Shown: positions 43,090 through 51,991 of the stretch, one piece after another
Layout: each line of letters starts with the position of its first letter
Numbering within the stretch: the stretch's first letter is position 1
Origin: Geothrix campi
GTDB taxonomy: Bacteria > Acidobacteriota > Holophagae > Holophagales > Holophagaceae
Direction: 5' to 3'
Length of the DNA: 64,000 nucleotides
Assembly: GCF_024609265.1 (NCBI RefSeq)
Contig: NZ_JANHMP010000001.1
Span: 1,054,001 to 1,118,000, forward strand
The notes under the pieces: model-generated
What the model was told of the DNA's origin: nothing
What the model saw: only the letters and a program-made list of their open reading frames with translations
Database searches by the model: none
Translations under genes and position numbers: made by a program

Positions 43090-44799
43090 TCAAACCGCCG
43101 TGAGGGGGATGCGGCGACCGGCTCCGAAGGCCTTCGGGCTCACCTTGAAGGCGAAGGGGAGCTGGCGCCGCTTGAATTCGGTGCGACGGAGCAGACCCAG
43201 GATGCGGGGAAGGGCTGCGCGCGCCTCCTCCAGAGCAGATCCCTCCAACAGCAGGGCCAGGTCCTCGGCCAGTCCTTCCTCGGGCCGCTGGGCCTCGAGC
43301 ACCGCGCCCAGGATGGCGTCCAACTGGGCGTAGGGCAGCAGGCTCGCCTCGTCGGTCTGGCCTGGGCGCAATTCTGCCGTGGGGGGCCGCTCCATCACGC
43401 CCCGGGGGACGGCCTCCCCCAACTCCCGGGCCACCGCGTAGATCCGGGCCTTGAGGCAGTCCCCTAGCGGCGCGAAGGCACCGATGCCGTCGCCGTAGAG
43501 GGTGAAGTAGCCGGTGGCGGCCTCGCTCTTGTTGCCCGTGTTCAGCACAGCCACGCGGCCGGTACCAAGACGGTGGTGGATCTCCGGCTCCGAGGTCAGC
43601 GCCATGAGCAGGCTGCCGCGGCAACGGCTCTGGAGGTTCTCGTCCGTGAGGCTGAAGGCGCGGCCCGGGAGCGCCTGCTCCAGCGCGGCCGTGAACCCCG
43701 CGAACGGGTCGTCCACATTGATGTGCAGGAAGCCCATGCCGAGGTGCCGGGCCTGCTGCTCTGCGAGGGCGGAACTCTCCCCGCTGCTGAACCGCGTGGG
43801 CAGGGCCACGCCCAGCACCCGACCTGGACCCAGGGCCTCCACCGCGAGGGCCGCCGCCACGGCACTGTCGATGCCACCGGAGAGCCCCATCACCAGCGCT
43901 TCGAGCCCCTGTTTGGCCAGATTGTCGCGGATCCCCGCGACCAGTGCGGTCCGCAGCCAGGAACCCTCTTCCACACTCCGCCAAGGGTCGCCGGACCGGC
44001 CAGTGTCCACCATGAGCAGGCCTTCGTAGAACGGCTCGCAGCCTTGCCAGCGGCCGTCCGGAAGGGCCAGACCAGACCCACCGTCGAAGAGCAGCCAGCT
44101 TTCGGCGCCCACTCGGCTGGCGTAGGCAACGGGAACGCCGTGCTTCTGCGCCAGCCCCGGCAGCAGGCGGCGACGCTGGGCATCCTTCGCTGGGATGGCC
44201 CAGGGGGCGCTGCGGCCCGGCGGCAGGTAGCTGCCCAGCGCGCTGGGGCTGGCGCTGCCATTGAGGATCAGCGTGGCTCCCGCCGCCGCCAGGTCCGCGA
44301 TGGGATCCAGGCCGTAGTCCACCGGGGCGTTCCCCAGTTGTGGATCCGCCCAGAGGTCCTCGCAGATGGAGAGGCCGATGCGATGGCCCCGGAAGGGCAC
44401 CAGAGGCTGGGGCGAGGGGTCTGGTTCGAAGTAGCGGTGCTCGTCGAAGACGTCGTAGCTGGGCAGGACACGCTTGTGCGAGCAGTGGCGCAGGACCCCG
44501 TCCTCGCACCACCACAGCTCATTCCAAAGGCGTCCCGAGGGCGCGGGCCGCGCCGTCCCGAAGAGCAGCGGCACCGGGCCGGAGAGCGCCGCCAGCCGGT
44601 ATGATTCGCGTTCGATCCGCTGGCGCAGCCCCCGCTCCCAGAGCCGGTCCTCGGCAAGATAGCCCGGAATCGCGAGCTCCGGCGCCAGGACCAGCTCCGC
44701 CCCGGCGGCCACAGCCTCGGCATAGGCCATCTCCACGCCGCGGCCGTTCCCCTCGGGATCGCCGAGGCGGGCGTTGAGCTGGAGCAGGGCGATTCTCAT
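43090..44799 (-). CDS. nadE: Glutamine-dependent NAD+ synthetase
   Basis: 569 residues in two parts. The N-terminal nitrilase-type glutaminase domain (about 1-270) shows the Glu of LAPELAIPGY, the Lys of CSHKRVLPSYDVFDEHRYF and the Cys of LSICEDLWAD. The C-terminal synthetase domain has the ATP loop LSGGIDSAV and GNKSEAATGYFTLYGDG. It amidates nicotinic acid adenine dinucleotide to NAD+ using glutamine, the last step of NAD synthesis in the cytoplasm. The length fits the two-domain type. It lies 21 bases after the NtrB-like kinase gene in the same direction. Confidence 0.95.
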   Translation of the reverse strand: MRIALLQLNARLGDPEGNGRGVEMAYAEAVAAGAELVLAPELAIPGYLAEDRLWERGLRQRIERESYRLAALSGPVPLLFGTARPAPSGRLWNELWWCEDGVLRHCSHKRVLPSYDVFDEHRYFEPDPSPQPLVPFRGHRIGLSICEDLWADPQLGNAPVDYGLDPIADLAAAGATLILNGSASPSALGSYLPPGRSAPWAIPAKDAQRRRLLPGLAQKHGVPVAYASRVGAESWLLFDGGSGLALPDGRWQGCEPFYEGLLMVDTGRSGDPWRSVEEGSWLRTALVAGIRDNLAKQGLEALVMGLSGGIDSAVAAALAVEALGPGRVLGVALPTRFSSGESSALAEQQARHLGMGFLHINVDDPFAGFTAALEQALPGRAFSLTDENLQSRCRGSLLMALTSEPEIHHRLGTGRVAVLNTGNKSEAATGYFTLYGDGIGAFAPLGDCLKARIYAVARELGEAVPRGVMERPPTAELRPGQTDEASLLPYAQLDAILGAVLEAQRPEEGLAEDLALLLEGSALEEARAALPRILGLLRRTEFKRRQLPFAFKVSPKAFGAGRRIPLTAV

Positions 44800-44820
44800 G
44801 ACATCAACTTACCAGCCTCC

Positions 44821-45963
44821 CTACCAGCGGATCTCCGCACAGGTGCCGCCCTCGGGGCGGAGCGCCAGACGCAGGTCGGCCCCCTGGGCATTGAGCCATT
44901 TCAGGGCCAGCGGAAGCCCCAGACCGGTCCCATCCGGCCGGCCACTCTCGAAGGGCCGAAGCATGCGGATGGCCGTGTCCTCCGACAGGCCGGGGCCGTC
45001 GTCCAGGATGTCGATCCGCCCTTCGGCCACCTGGACCAGGATCCGCCCCCCCAGGGGCGCAGCCTGGCAGGCGTTCTCCAGCAGGTTCACCAGAGCCTGA
45101 TGCAGCAGCAGCGGATCGCCCGTGGCTCCCCCCTCCCCCTCCGCCACCAGCTGGCGGCCCTGGCTCACCGGGCGGCGCTTCAGCTCCACCACGGCCTGGG
45201 CCACGGCCTCTTCCAGGCGAAGTGGTTCCGAAGCCGGATCGAGCGGCTTCGCCCACTGGAGGAAGCGCTGGACGAGCCGTTCCAGGTCCTCAGTCTCCTC
45301 CAGCAGGGCCCCCGCGGCTTCACCGTGACCGGCCCGCTTCAGCATCTGTCCCCGCCCCTTGAGCACCGCCAGGCCGTTCTTCAGTTGGTGGGCCACGCCC
45401 GCCGTCATCTCACCCAGGTCCGCGAACCGCTCCCGCAGCTGGCGGCGGTGCTCCTCAGCCTCGGCTTCGGTGACATCCTCGAACTGCACGAGCGCGCCGA
45501 TGCGATCCGGGGCCTCGATCCGCTGGAGCCGCCAGCGGCGCCCCCCGGCGGTGCAGCGCCAGGCGGGCCCGGGATCCCGGCCCAGGGCCTCCCGCAGCCA
45601 GGGGAAGGGTTCCAGCACGAAGGCCGCTTCCAGGCCCACCACGCCGCGCCGCACCCCCAGCAGGTCGCAGCCGCGTCGGTTCAGGGCCGCCAGGCGCTGG
45701 CGCTGGTCCACCCAGAGGACGCCTGTAGGCAGCACATCCAACAAGCGCTCGTGCACCGTGCGCAGTTCGCCCAGGGAGTTGGCCAGCTCGCCCCGTTCCC
45801 GCAGGCTCCCGGACACTGCTGAGAGAAGGAGCGCCTCGGGGTCCGCCTTGGCGCGACGGTGAATCCGCGCCCAGCGGGCGAGGACCAGGGCCACGCCACC
45901 GACGGCCACTCCGGCAGGGAGGGCCAGCGCCAGCCACACGATAGTACGGGAGAGCGGTTCCAT
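44821..45963 (-). CDS. NtrB/AtoS-like PAS sensor histidine kinase
   Basis: 380 residues. One N-terminal membrane helix (IVWLALALPAGVAVGGVALVLA), a PAS domain (about 70-170), then the H box AGVAHQLKNGLAVLKG (His about 196), an N-box NLLENACQAAP and G boxes ILDDGPGLS and GTGLGLPLAL. The H box is of the NtrB kind that pairs with sigma-54 activators. No cognate activator is adjacent; the nearest, at 15206, lacks a receiver domain and is not a match. It is divergent from the PEP-synthase regulator gene, 11 bases away, and upstream of nadE. Confidence 0.88.
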   Translation of the reverse strand: MEPLSRTIVWLALALPAGVAVGGVALVLARWARIHRRAKADPEALLLSAVSGSLRERGELANSLGELRTVHERLLDVLPTGVLWVDQRQRLAALNRRGCDLLGVRRGVVGLEAAFVLEPFPWLREALGRDPGPAWRCTAGGRRWRLQRIEAPDRIGALVQFEDVTEAEAEEHRRQLRERFADLGEMTAGVAHQLKNGLAVLKGRGQMLKRAGHGEAAGALLEETEDLERLVQRFLQWAKPLDPASEPLRLEEAVAQAVVELKRRPVSQGRQLVAEGEGGATGDPLLLHQALVNLLENACQAAPLGGRILVQVAEGRIDILDDGPGLSEDTAIRMLRPFESGRPDGTGLGLPLALKWLNAQGADLRLALRPEGGTCAEIRW

Positions 45964-45974
45964 CGCCCCAGGGT

Positions 45975-46814
45975 ATGCTCATTCCCATGGACAGGCAGCC
46001 CATCTACGTGGTGTCCGGGGGGTCCGGAGAGACCGCCCAGCGCATGGTCCAGGCGGCGCTCACCCAGTTTTCCAAGGGCGAGAGCTCCGCCCTGGTGCGC
46101 CGGTTCCAGAACGTCCGCACCCAGGAGGACATGGATCGAGTGCTGCAGATGGCCGCGGAAAAGCGGGCCGTCATCATCCACACCACCGTCTCCCGGGAAA
46201 TGCGGTTCTACCTGGCGGACCGCTGCGCGGAGCTGCGGCTCACCCAGGTGGACCTGTTCGGCAACCTGCTCGATACCCTGGCCCTCTACCTGCGGGAGCG
46301 CCCGGAAGAGCGTCCCGGCAGCTTCCACGCCGTGGGCGATAAGTACTTCCGCCGCATCGAGGCCATTGAGTTCGCCCTGAAGTTCGACGATGGCATCGAC
46401 ATGGGCGGCCTGCCTGACGCCGACATCGTGCTGGTCGGCATCAGCCGCACCAGCAAGACCCCCCTTTCCATGTACCTCGCCATGGAGGGCTACAAGGTGC
46501 TCAATGTGCCCCTGGTGCCCGGGGTCGCCCTGCCTCCCGAGCTCGAGACCATCCCCCAGGGCCGCATCGTGGGCCTCACCATCCAGCCTGACCGCCTCCA
46601 GGAGATCCGCGCCTACCGCCTGAAGCGTCTCGGCGCCGCGGGCAGCGCCGACAACTACAGCGACCTGGGCCACATCCTCGATGAACTGGTCTATGCCGAC
46701 GAGATCTTCAAGCAGCACCGCCGGTGGCCCATCCTCGATGTCACCGGCCGCAGCATCGAAGAGACCGCTGGCCTGGTGCTGGATCGCGTCTTCGGCAAGG
46801 AACGGGCGGTCTAG
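45975..46814 (+). CDS. ppsR: Phosphoenolpyruvate synthase regulatory protein (PSRP kinase/phosphorylase)
   Basis: 279 residues of the DUF299 family. The P loop GISRTSKTPLS (about 155-165) and N-terminal YVVSGGSGETAQRMV are characteristic. The protein adds phosphate to PEP synthase (or PPDK) using ADP and removes it by phosphorolysis, switching gluconeogenesis. No ppsA is next to it, so its target lies elsewhere. The start may be the ATG at 45975 or at 45987; neither has a strong ribosome site. PPDK-type regulators are closely related, so which of the two enzymes it controls is open. Confidence 0.9.
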   Translation: MLIPMDRQPIYVVSGGSGETAQRMVQAALTQFSKGESSALVRRFQNVRTQEDMDRVLQMAAEKRAVIIHTTVSREMRFYLADRCAELRLTQVDLFGNLLDTLALYLRERPEERPGSFHAVGDKYFRRIEAIEFALKFDDGIDMGGLPDADIVLVGISRTSKTPLSMYLAMEGYKVLNVPLVPGVALPPELETIPQGRIVGLTIQPDRLQEIRAYRLKRLGAAGSADNYSDLGHILDELVYADEIFKQHRRWPILDVTGRSIEETAGLVLDRVFGKERAV

Positions 46815-46850
46815 GCAGGCCAGAGACCAGACTCGGGACTGATTCCCTCC

Positions 46851-48326
46851 CTACAGCTCCTCCTCCAGCCGCTGCACGAGGGTCCGCAGGATCTTGATCC
46901 GTCCGTAGTGCTTCTCTTCGCTCTCGACGAGGGTCCAGGGGGCGATCTCAGTGCTGGTGCGGTCGAGCATGTCGCAGATGGCGGCCTCGTAGGCAGGCCA
47001 CTTCTCCCGGTTGCGCCAGTCCTCCTCGGTGATCTTGAACCGCTTGAAGGGCGTGGTCTCGCGCTCTTCGAACCGGCGCAGCTGCTCCTCCTGGCTAATG
47101 GACAGCCAGAACTTCAACAGGATGCTGCGGTTGCGCACGATCTGGTCCTCGAAGTCGTTGATCTCGCTGTAGGCCCGCCGCCAGTCGGCCTCGGAGCAGA
47201 AGCCCTCCACGCGCTCCACCAGCACGCGGCCGTACCAGCTGCGGTCGTAGATGGCCACCTTGCCCCGGCGCGGCAGGTTCCGCCAGAAGCGCCAGAGGTA
47301 GGGCTGGGCCCGCTCCTCCTCCGTGGGTGCGGCGATGGGGTGGATGTGGTACTGGCGGGCGTCCAGAGCCTGCGTGATGCGGCGGATGCCTCCGCCCTTG
47401 CCGGCGGCATCTACGCCCTCGAACACCATGACCACGGCATGCTTGCGGAAGTTCCGGTGCCGCATGAGCAGGTTCAGCTTCCCCTGGAGGATGAGCAGCT
47501 CCTCCTCGTAGTCCTTCTTGTCCATGCGCTTGGAAAGGTCCAGAGCCTTGAGGATGTTCACCCCGTCCAGGGACGGCGGTGGTGGATGCGAGGGGAGCGC
47601 CGGCACTACCGGGGCCGGGTGGTCCAAGCGGGCCCGCAACCGCTCCAGCAGGATCTTCCCCACCGTCAGGCGCTGGTAGCGGGGATCTGTGGCCTCCACC
47701 ACGATCCAGGGAGCGTCCCCGGTGCTGGTGGAGCGCAGGGCCCGCTCGGCCACCTGCCGGAAGGTGTCATACATCTCGAAGTGCTTCCAGTCCCGGGGTG
47801 TCACCCGCCAGCGGGTCTTGGGATCCTTCTCCAGCCCCTTCAGGCGCTTCTTCTGCACGTCCTTCCCGAGGTGCATCCAGAACTTCAGCACCAGGGCGCC
47901 TTCATGGATGAGCATCTGCTCGAAGCGCGCCACCCGGGCCATGTCCTGGTCGAGATCCGAGGTCTTGGTCCGGCCATAGGCCCGCTCCAGGATGGGCCAG
48001 GTGTACCAGGAGCCGTCGAAGATCCCGATCTTCCCCTTGGGCGGCAGCAGGCGCCAGTAGCGCCACATGTGCGGCCGCTCGCGCTCCTCGTCCGAAGGCT
48101 CGGCCAGGCCGTGGGTCTGGATGTGGCGCGGATCCATCCACTCGTTGAGCGTGTTCACCGTCTCGCTCTTGCCGGCCCCATCCACCCCCGCCACCAGGAT
48201 GATCACGGGGAACTTGGCCCCCGCCAGGTCGTACTGGGCATCCAGCAGCGCCTCCCGCAAGGGGGGAACCTCCCGCTCCCACGCCTCCTTGTCGATCCTG
48301 TGGCCGAGCTCCGCGGATTCGAACAT
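46851..48326 (-). CDS. pap: Polyphosphate:AMP phosphotransferase (two-domain PPK2 class)
   Basis: 491 residues with two fused PPK2 domains (about 1-245 and 255-491). Each has a Walker A: GVDGAGKSET and GVDAAGKGGG. The second domain has the full Walker B/lid YDRSWYGRVLVERV; the first has DGSWYTWPILERA, without the Arg. This agrees with the known pattern that the C-terminal half of Pap is the active one. The enzyme makes ADP from AMP and polyphosphate in the cytoplasm. GGAGG precedes the ATG at 48326 by 4 bases. Stands alone. Confidence 0.93.
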   Translation of the reverse strand: MFESAELGHRIDKEAWEREVPPLREALLDAQYDLAGAKFPVIILVAGVDGAGKSETVNTLNEWMDPRHIQTHGLAEPSDEERERPHMWRYWRLLPPKGKIGIFDGSWYTWPILERAYGRTKTSDLDQDMARVARFEQMLIHEGALVLKFWMHLGKDVQKKRLKGLEKDPKTRWRVTPRDWKHFEMYDTFRQVAERALRSTSTGDAPWIVVEATDPRYQRLTVGKILLERLRARLDHPAPVVPALPSHPPPPSLDGVNILKALDLSKRMDKKDYEEELLILQGKLNLLMRHRNFRKHAVVMVFEGVDAAGKGGGIRRITQALDARQYHIHPIAAPTEEERAQPYLWRFWRNLPRRGKVAIYDRSWYGRVLVERVEGFCSEADWRRAYSEINDFEDQIVRNRSILLKFWLSISQEEQLRRFEERETTPFKRFKITEEDWRNREKWPAYEAAICDMLDRTSTEIAPWTLVESEEKHYGRIKILRTLVQRLEEEL

Positions 48327-48419
48327 GGTTCCTCCGGGGCGGGTGTGCCGGGTGTTGCGGCTTCGGAGCCACGATAGCTGATTTCCACCCCGGTGGAGCC
48401 CGTGGAATGATGGGGCACC

Positions 48420-49325
48420 ATGATCTCCATCACCGATCCCATCCAGCCCGCCCTGGCCCATGTCCGGCGCATCCTCTTCGAGCCCTTCAGCGCCCGGAAG
48501 TGGTTCGTGATGGGCTTTTCCGCCTTCCTCGCCAACCTGGCGGGCGGCGGGTCCTTCAACTTCAATGGCAATCCCTTCGACCGCCCCGCCCATGGCGCCA
48601 TGCCAGACTTCAGCCCAGTGACGGAGTGGATCTCCTCCCACCTGCCCCTGGTGATCGCCCTGGGCGTGGTGCTCTTCATCCTGATCCTGGCCCTGGTGGT
48701 GGTCTTCCTGTGGCTGGGCAGCCGAGGCGAGTTCATGTTCCTGGACAATGTGGCCCAGGACCGGGCGGAAATCGTGGAACCCTGGACCCGGCTCCGGGAC
48801 CTGGGCAACCGCCTCTTCCGCTTCCGGCTGCTGCTCCTCCTCGCCACGCTGGCGCTCCTCATCATCTGTGGCGGGCTCGGCGTCCTCATCGCCCTGCCCG
48901 ACATCCACGCCCGGGCCTTCGGGACCTCCGCGATCACCGCCCTGGCCACCGCCGGAGGGCTCCTGGTCCTCGGCTTCCTCGTCATCGGCATCATCGGCCT
49001 GCTGCTCCGGGGTTTCGTGGTACCCATCATGTACCGCAGGAACCTCGATACCTCCGCAGCCTGGGCCGTGCTGCTCCGGGACCTCCTGCCCGGAAACGCC
49101 TGGCGGTTCGTGGGGTTCTTCGTGATGACCTTCCTGCTCTGGATCCCAGCATTCCTCCTGATCCTGCTCGGCTGCTGTCTCACCTGCTGCGTGGCGATCC
49201 TGCCCTATCTGAGCTCCGTGGCCTTCCTGCCCATCTTCGTCTTCTTCCGCTGCTACTCCCTCGGCTTCCTCGAACAGTTCGGGGAGGAGTGGCGGATCAT
49301 CGAAACCCCGCGAGCCCAGTCATAG
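48420..49325 (+). CDS. Multi-pass membrane protein of unknown function
   Basis: 301 residues with about six hydrophobic helices (about 75-100, 135-160, 170-200, 225-275). The N-terminus (PIQPALAHVRRILFEPFSARKWFVMGFSAFLANLAGGG) and NVAQDRAEIVEPW between helices 2 and 3 match a family of glycerophosphoryl-diester-phosphodiesterase-type membrane domains (DUF7544-like), which I name only tentatively. No signal peptide. It is divergent from the polyphosphate gene and convergent to the FAD dehydrogenase gene. Confidence 0.75.
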   Translation: MISITDPIQPALAHVRRILFEPFSARKWFVMGFSAFLANLAGGGSFNFNGNPFDRPAHGAMPDFSPVTEWISSHLPLVIALGVVLFILILALVVVFLWLGSRGEFMFLDNVAQDRAEIVEPWTRLRDLGNRLFRFRLLLLLATLALLIICGGLGVLIALPDIHARAFGTSAITALATAGGLLVLGFLVIGIIGLLLRGFVVPIMYRRNLDTSAAWAVLLRDLLPGNAWRFVGFFVMTFLLWIPAFLLILLGCCLTCCVAILPYLSSVAFLPIFVFFRCYSLGFLEQFGEEWRIIETPRAQS

Positions 49326-49326
49326 G

Positions 49327-50970
49327 TTAGTACTCGTTCGCCAGATCCCCCGCCCGCACCTGCTTCTCGAAGGGCTGGAAGACCGGTGCACCGGCGGTCT
49401 GGGCGATCCACTCGGCCACGCGGATGCCATCCACGGCGGCGGAGGTGATGCCGCCCGCGAAGCCCGCGCCCTCCCCGCAGGGGTAGAGGCCGGGGTGCGA
49501 CACCGACTGGCCGTCCTCGCCCCGCAGGAGCTGGATGGGGCTGCTGGTGCGGCTCTCGATGGCCAGCAGGATGGCCTGGCTGCTCGCGAAGCCGTGGATC
49601 TTCTGGTCGAAGGTGGGGAGAGCCCCCGCCAGCTGCTCCCGCACGAAGTCGGGCAGACAGGTGCGCAAGTCGGCCGCCACGGCGAAGGGCTTGAAGCTGG
49701 TGCGCGGCAGGCGGCCCGTGGCACGGCCCTTGAGGAAGTCCTGCACCGCCATGGCCGGGGCGCCGTAGGTCTCGCCGGCGGCGCGGAAAGCGGCCTGTTC
49801 CCACTTCCGCTGGAAGTACATGCCGCCGAGGAGGTGGTCGCTGCCGAAATCCGCAGTGTTCACCTTGGCCACCAGCCCCGAATTGGCGAAGCCCGAATCG
49901 CGCTTCTCGTTGCTCATGCCGTTCACCACCACGCCACCTTCCTCGCTGCTGCACTGGATGACCTCGCCCCCGGGGCACATGCAGAAGCTGTAGGCCGCGC
50001 GGTTCAGGCCGAAGTTGCAGACCAGCTTGTAGTCCGCGGCGGGCAGCGAGGGATGCCCCGCGCTGGGGCCGTATTGCGATCGGTCGATGAGGTCCTGGGG
50101 GTGCTCCACGCGCACGCCCATGGCGAAGGGCTTCTGGCGCATGGCCACGCCGTGGCCGTGCAGCATCTCGAAGGTATCCCGGGCGCTGTGGCCCGGCGCC
50201 AGCACCAGGGCCTCGCAGGGGATCTCCTCCCCGCTCGCCAGCACGGCGGCGCGGACGCGGCCCTGATCATCGAAGCGGATATCCGCCAGTCGGGCCTGGA
50301 ACCGGTACCGGGCGCCGCGAGCCTCGGCCTCCTTCCGGATGAGCACGGTGCAGCGGCGGATGACATCCGTGCCCACGTGGGGCTTGGCCAGATAGAGGAT
50401 CCGCGAATTCGCGCCGAAGCGCACGAAGGCCTCCAGCACATACCGCGTGGCGGGATGGCCGATGCGGGTGGTGAGCTTGCCGTCGCTGAAGGTGCCTGCG
50501 CCACCCTCGCCGAACTGGGCATTGGCCTCAGGGTCCAGCACCGCGTCCTTCCACAGGCCCGCGATGGCCTTCACCCGCTCGCCCATGGCGGGCCCGCGTT
50601 CCAGCACGATGGGCTCAATGCCATAGTCCAGCAGGCGCAGGGCGCAGAAGGTGCCCGCGGGGCCGCTGCCCACCACCACGACCCGGGGCTTGCGCGGTGG
50701 CGGCGCCACCGCGTAGGGCGCCGCAGGCGGTGCCGGGTCCAGTTTGAGCCCCCCGGGATGAGGGCCCAGCTCCAAGGCGCGGGCCGTGTCGAAGCTGAGC
50801 GCGGTCAGGAAGCGGATGGCACCCTTGTGGCGGGCGTCCAGGCTGCGGCGTTCCAGCGTCACCGCCCGGTAGTCCCTGGGCGCGCCACCCAGGGCGTAGG
50901 CCAGGGGCTTCGCGAGGTCGAGCGCCTCCTCCCCCAGGTTCAGCGGCAGGTTGGAGAGCAGGTAGCGCAT
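49327..50970 (-). CDS. FAD-dependent dehydrogenase (COG2509 type)
   Basis: 547 residues. The dinucleotide-binding VVVVGSGPAGTFCALRLLDYG (about 95-115) follows a roughly 90-residue N-domain typical of this uncharacterised family. Further hallmarks: NAQFGEGGAGTFSDGKLTTRI, ARDTFEMLHGHGVAMRQKPFAMGVRVEHP, CMCPGGEVI and the C-terminal FAD loop YPCGEGAGFAGGITSAAVDGIRVAE. The real electron donor and acceptor are unknown. It probably acts in the cytoplasm. Divergent from the epimerase gene. Confidence 0.88.
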   Translation of the reverse strand: MRYLLSNLPLNLGEEALDLAKPLAYALGGAPRDYRAVTLERRSLDARHKGAIRFLTALSFDTARALELGPHPGGLKLDPAPPAAPYAVAPPPRKPRVVVVGSGPAGTFCALRLLDYGIEPIVLERGPAMGERVKAIAGLWKDAVLDPEANAQFGEGGAGTFSDGKLTTRIGHPATRYVLEAFVRFGANSRILYLAKPHVGTDVIRRCTVLIRKEAEARGARYRFQARLADIRFDDQGRVRAAVLASGEEIPCEALVLAPGHSARDTFEMLHGHGVAMRQKPFAMGVRVEHPQDLIDRSQYGPSAGHPSLPAADYKLVCNFGLNRAAYSFCMCPGGEVIQCSSEEGGVVVNGMSNEKRDSGFANSGLVAKVNTADFGSDHLLGGMYFQRKWEQAAFRAAGETYGAPAMAVQDFLKGRATGRLPRTSFKPFAVAADLRTCLPDFVREQLAGALPTFDQKIHGFASSQAILLAIESRTSSPIQLLRGEDGQSVSHPGLYPCGEGAGFAGGITSAAVDGIRVAEWIAQTAGAPVFQPFEKQVRAGDLANEY

Positions 50971-51067
50971 GATCGCCTCGGCGGGAGGAGTCCACGGGAC
51001 TCAAGGCCAGGTTCAAGGATAGCGCCGGATCTTTGGGCTTAACTTATATTCATCCGAGGAGATGCCC

Positions 51068-51985
51068 ATGACGGGTTCAGGTCCCAGACGGGTGGTGGTC
51101 GCTGGTGGCACGGGGCTGGTGGGACAATCCCTGGTCCGGTCCCTTCTGGATCAGGATGCGCAGGTGACGGTCCTGACCCGGAATCCCGCTCGGGCCGAGC
51201 TGCCCGCTGCCGCCCACGCCCACGGCTGGGAGGATCTCCCCGCCCTGCTTGATGGCGCGGATGCAGTCATCAATCTGGCGGGCGAGGGGATCGCGGACCA
51301 GCGCTGGAGCCTGGCTCGCAAGGCCGCGATCCGGGATAGCCGGATCCTCGCCACCCGCCGGCTGGTGGAAGCCATGAAGGACTGCCGCCAGCCGCCCGGG
51401 GCTCTCGTGAACGCCTCGGCCATCGGCTACTACGGAGCGAGGGACAGGACACCCGTGGATGAAGCTGCCCCGCAGGGGGTCGGGTTCCTGCCTGAAGTCT
51501 GCCAGGCCTGGGAGGCGGAGGCCGCCGCGGCTTCCGCGATCGGGGTTCGCGTAGCCCGCATCCGCATCGGCGTGGTGCTGGCCCGGGACGGCGGGGCCCT
51601 GCCGAAGATGGCGCTGCCGGTCCGGCTCTGGCTCGGCTGCAAACTCGGGTCGGGGGCTCAGGGGCTCAGTTGGATCCACCTGGATGACCTGGTCGCCATG
51701 TTCCTGGAGGCGGCCCGGAATCCGGCCTGGGAGGGCCCCTTCAACGGCACGGCGCCGGAACCCCTCGGCAACGAGGCCTTCACCGATCTCCTCGCACGGC
51801 GGCTCCGCCGTCCCCTGCTCCCGGTGCCAGGAGCCCTCACTGCCGCCGCCGCGAAGCTGGCTCTGGGCGAGATGGCCACGGCTCTGCTGCTGCAGGGCGC
51901 CTACGTGGTTCCGACCCGTGCCCAGGCCCTGGGCTTCGGCTACCAGTTCCCCACGGCCGTGTCGGCCCTCGAGGACCTTCTGTGA
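51068..51985 (+). CDS. TIGR01777-family NAD-dependent epimerase-like protein
   Basis: 305 residues. The Rossmann fold starts with VVVAGGTGLVGQSLVRSLL. VINLAGEGIADQRWSLARKAAIRDSR, ASAIGYYGA and FLPEVCQAWEAEA are typical of the YfcH/SulA-like family, which lacks the YxxxK of sugar epimerases in standard form. The exact substrate is not known. GAGGAG stands 6 bases before the ATG at 51068; an ATG at 51062 abuts that site and is less likely. It is convergent with the helicase gene at 51992. Confidence 0.88.
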   Translation: MTGSGPRRVVVAGGTGLVGQSLVRSLLDQDAQVTVLTRNPARAELPAAAHAHGWEDLPALLDGADAVINLAGEGIADQRWSLARKAAIRDSRILATRRLVEAMKDCRQPPGALVNASAIGYYGARDRTPVDEAAPQGVGFLPEVCQAWEAEAAAASAIGVRVARIRIGVVLARDGGALPKMALPVRLWLGCKLGSGAQGLSWIHLDDLVAMFLEAARNPAWEGPFNGTAPEPLGNEAFTDLLARRLRRPLLPVPGALTAAAAKLALGEMATALLLQGAYVVPTRAQALGFGYQFPTAVSALEDLL

Positions 51986-51991
51986 GCCCGT

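Noticed and set aside
44821-45963. NtrB-like kinase as partner of the sigma-54 activator at 15206
   Set aside because: That activator has ligand-binding domains and no receiver, so it cannot be its phosphorylation target.
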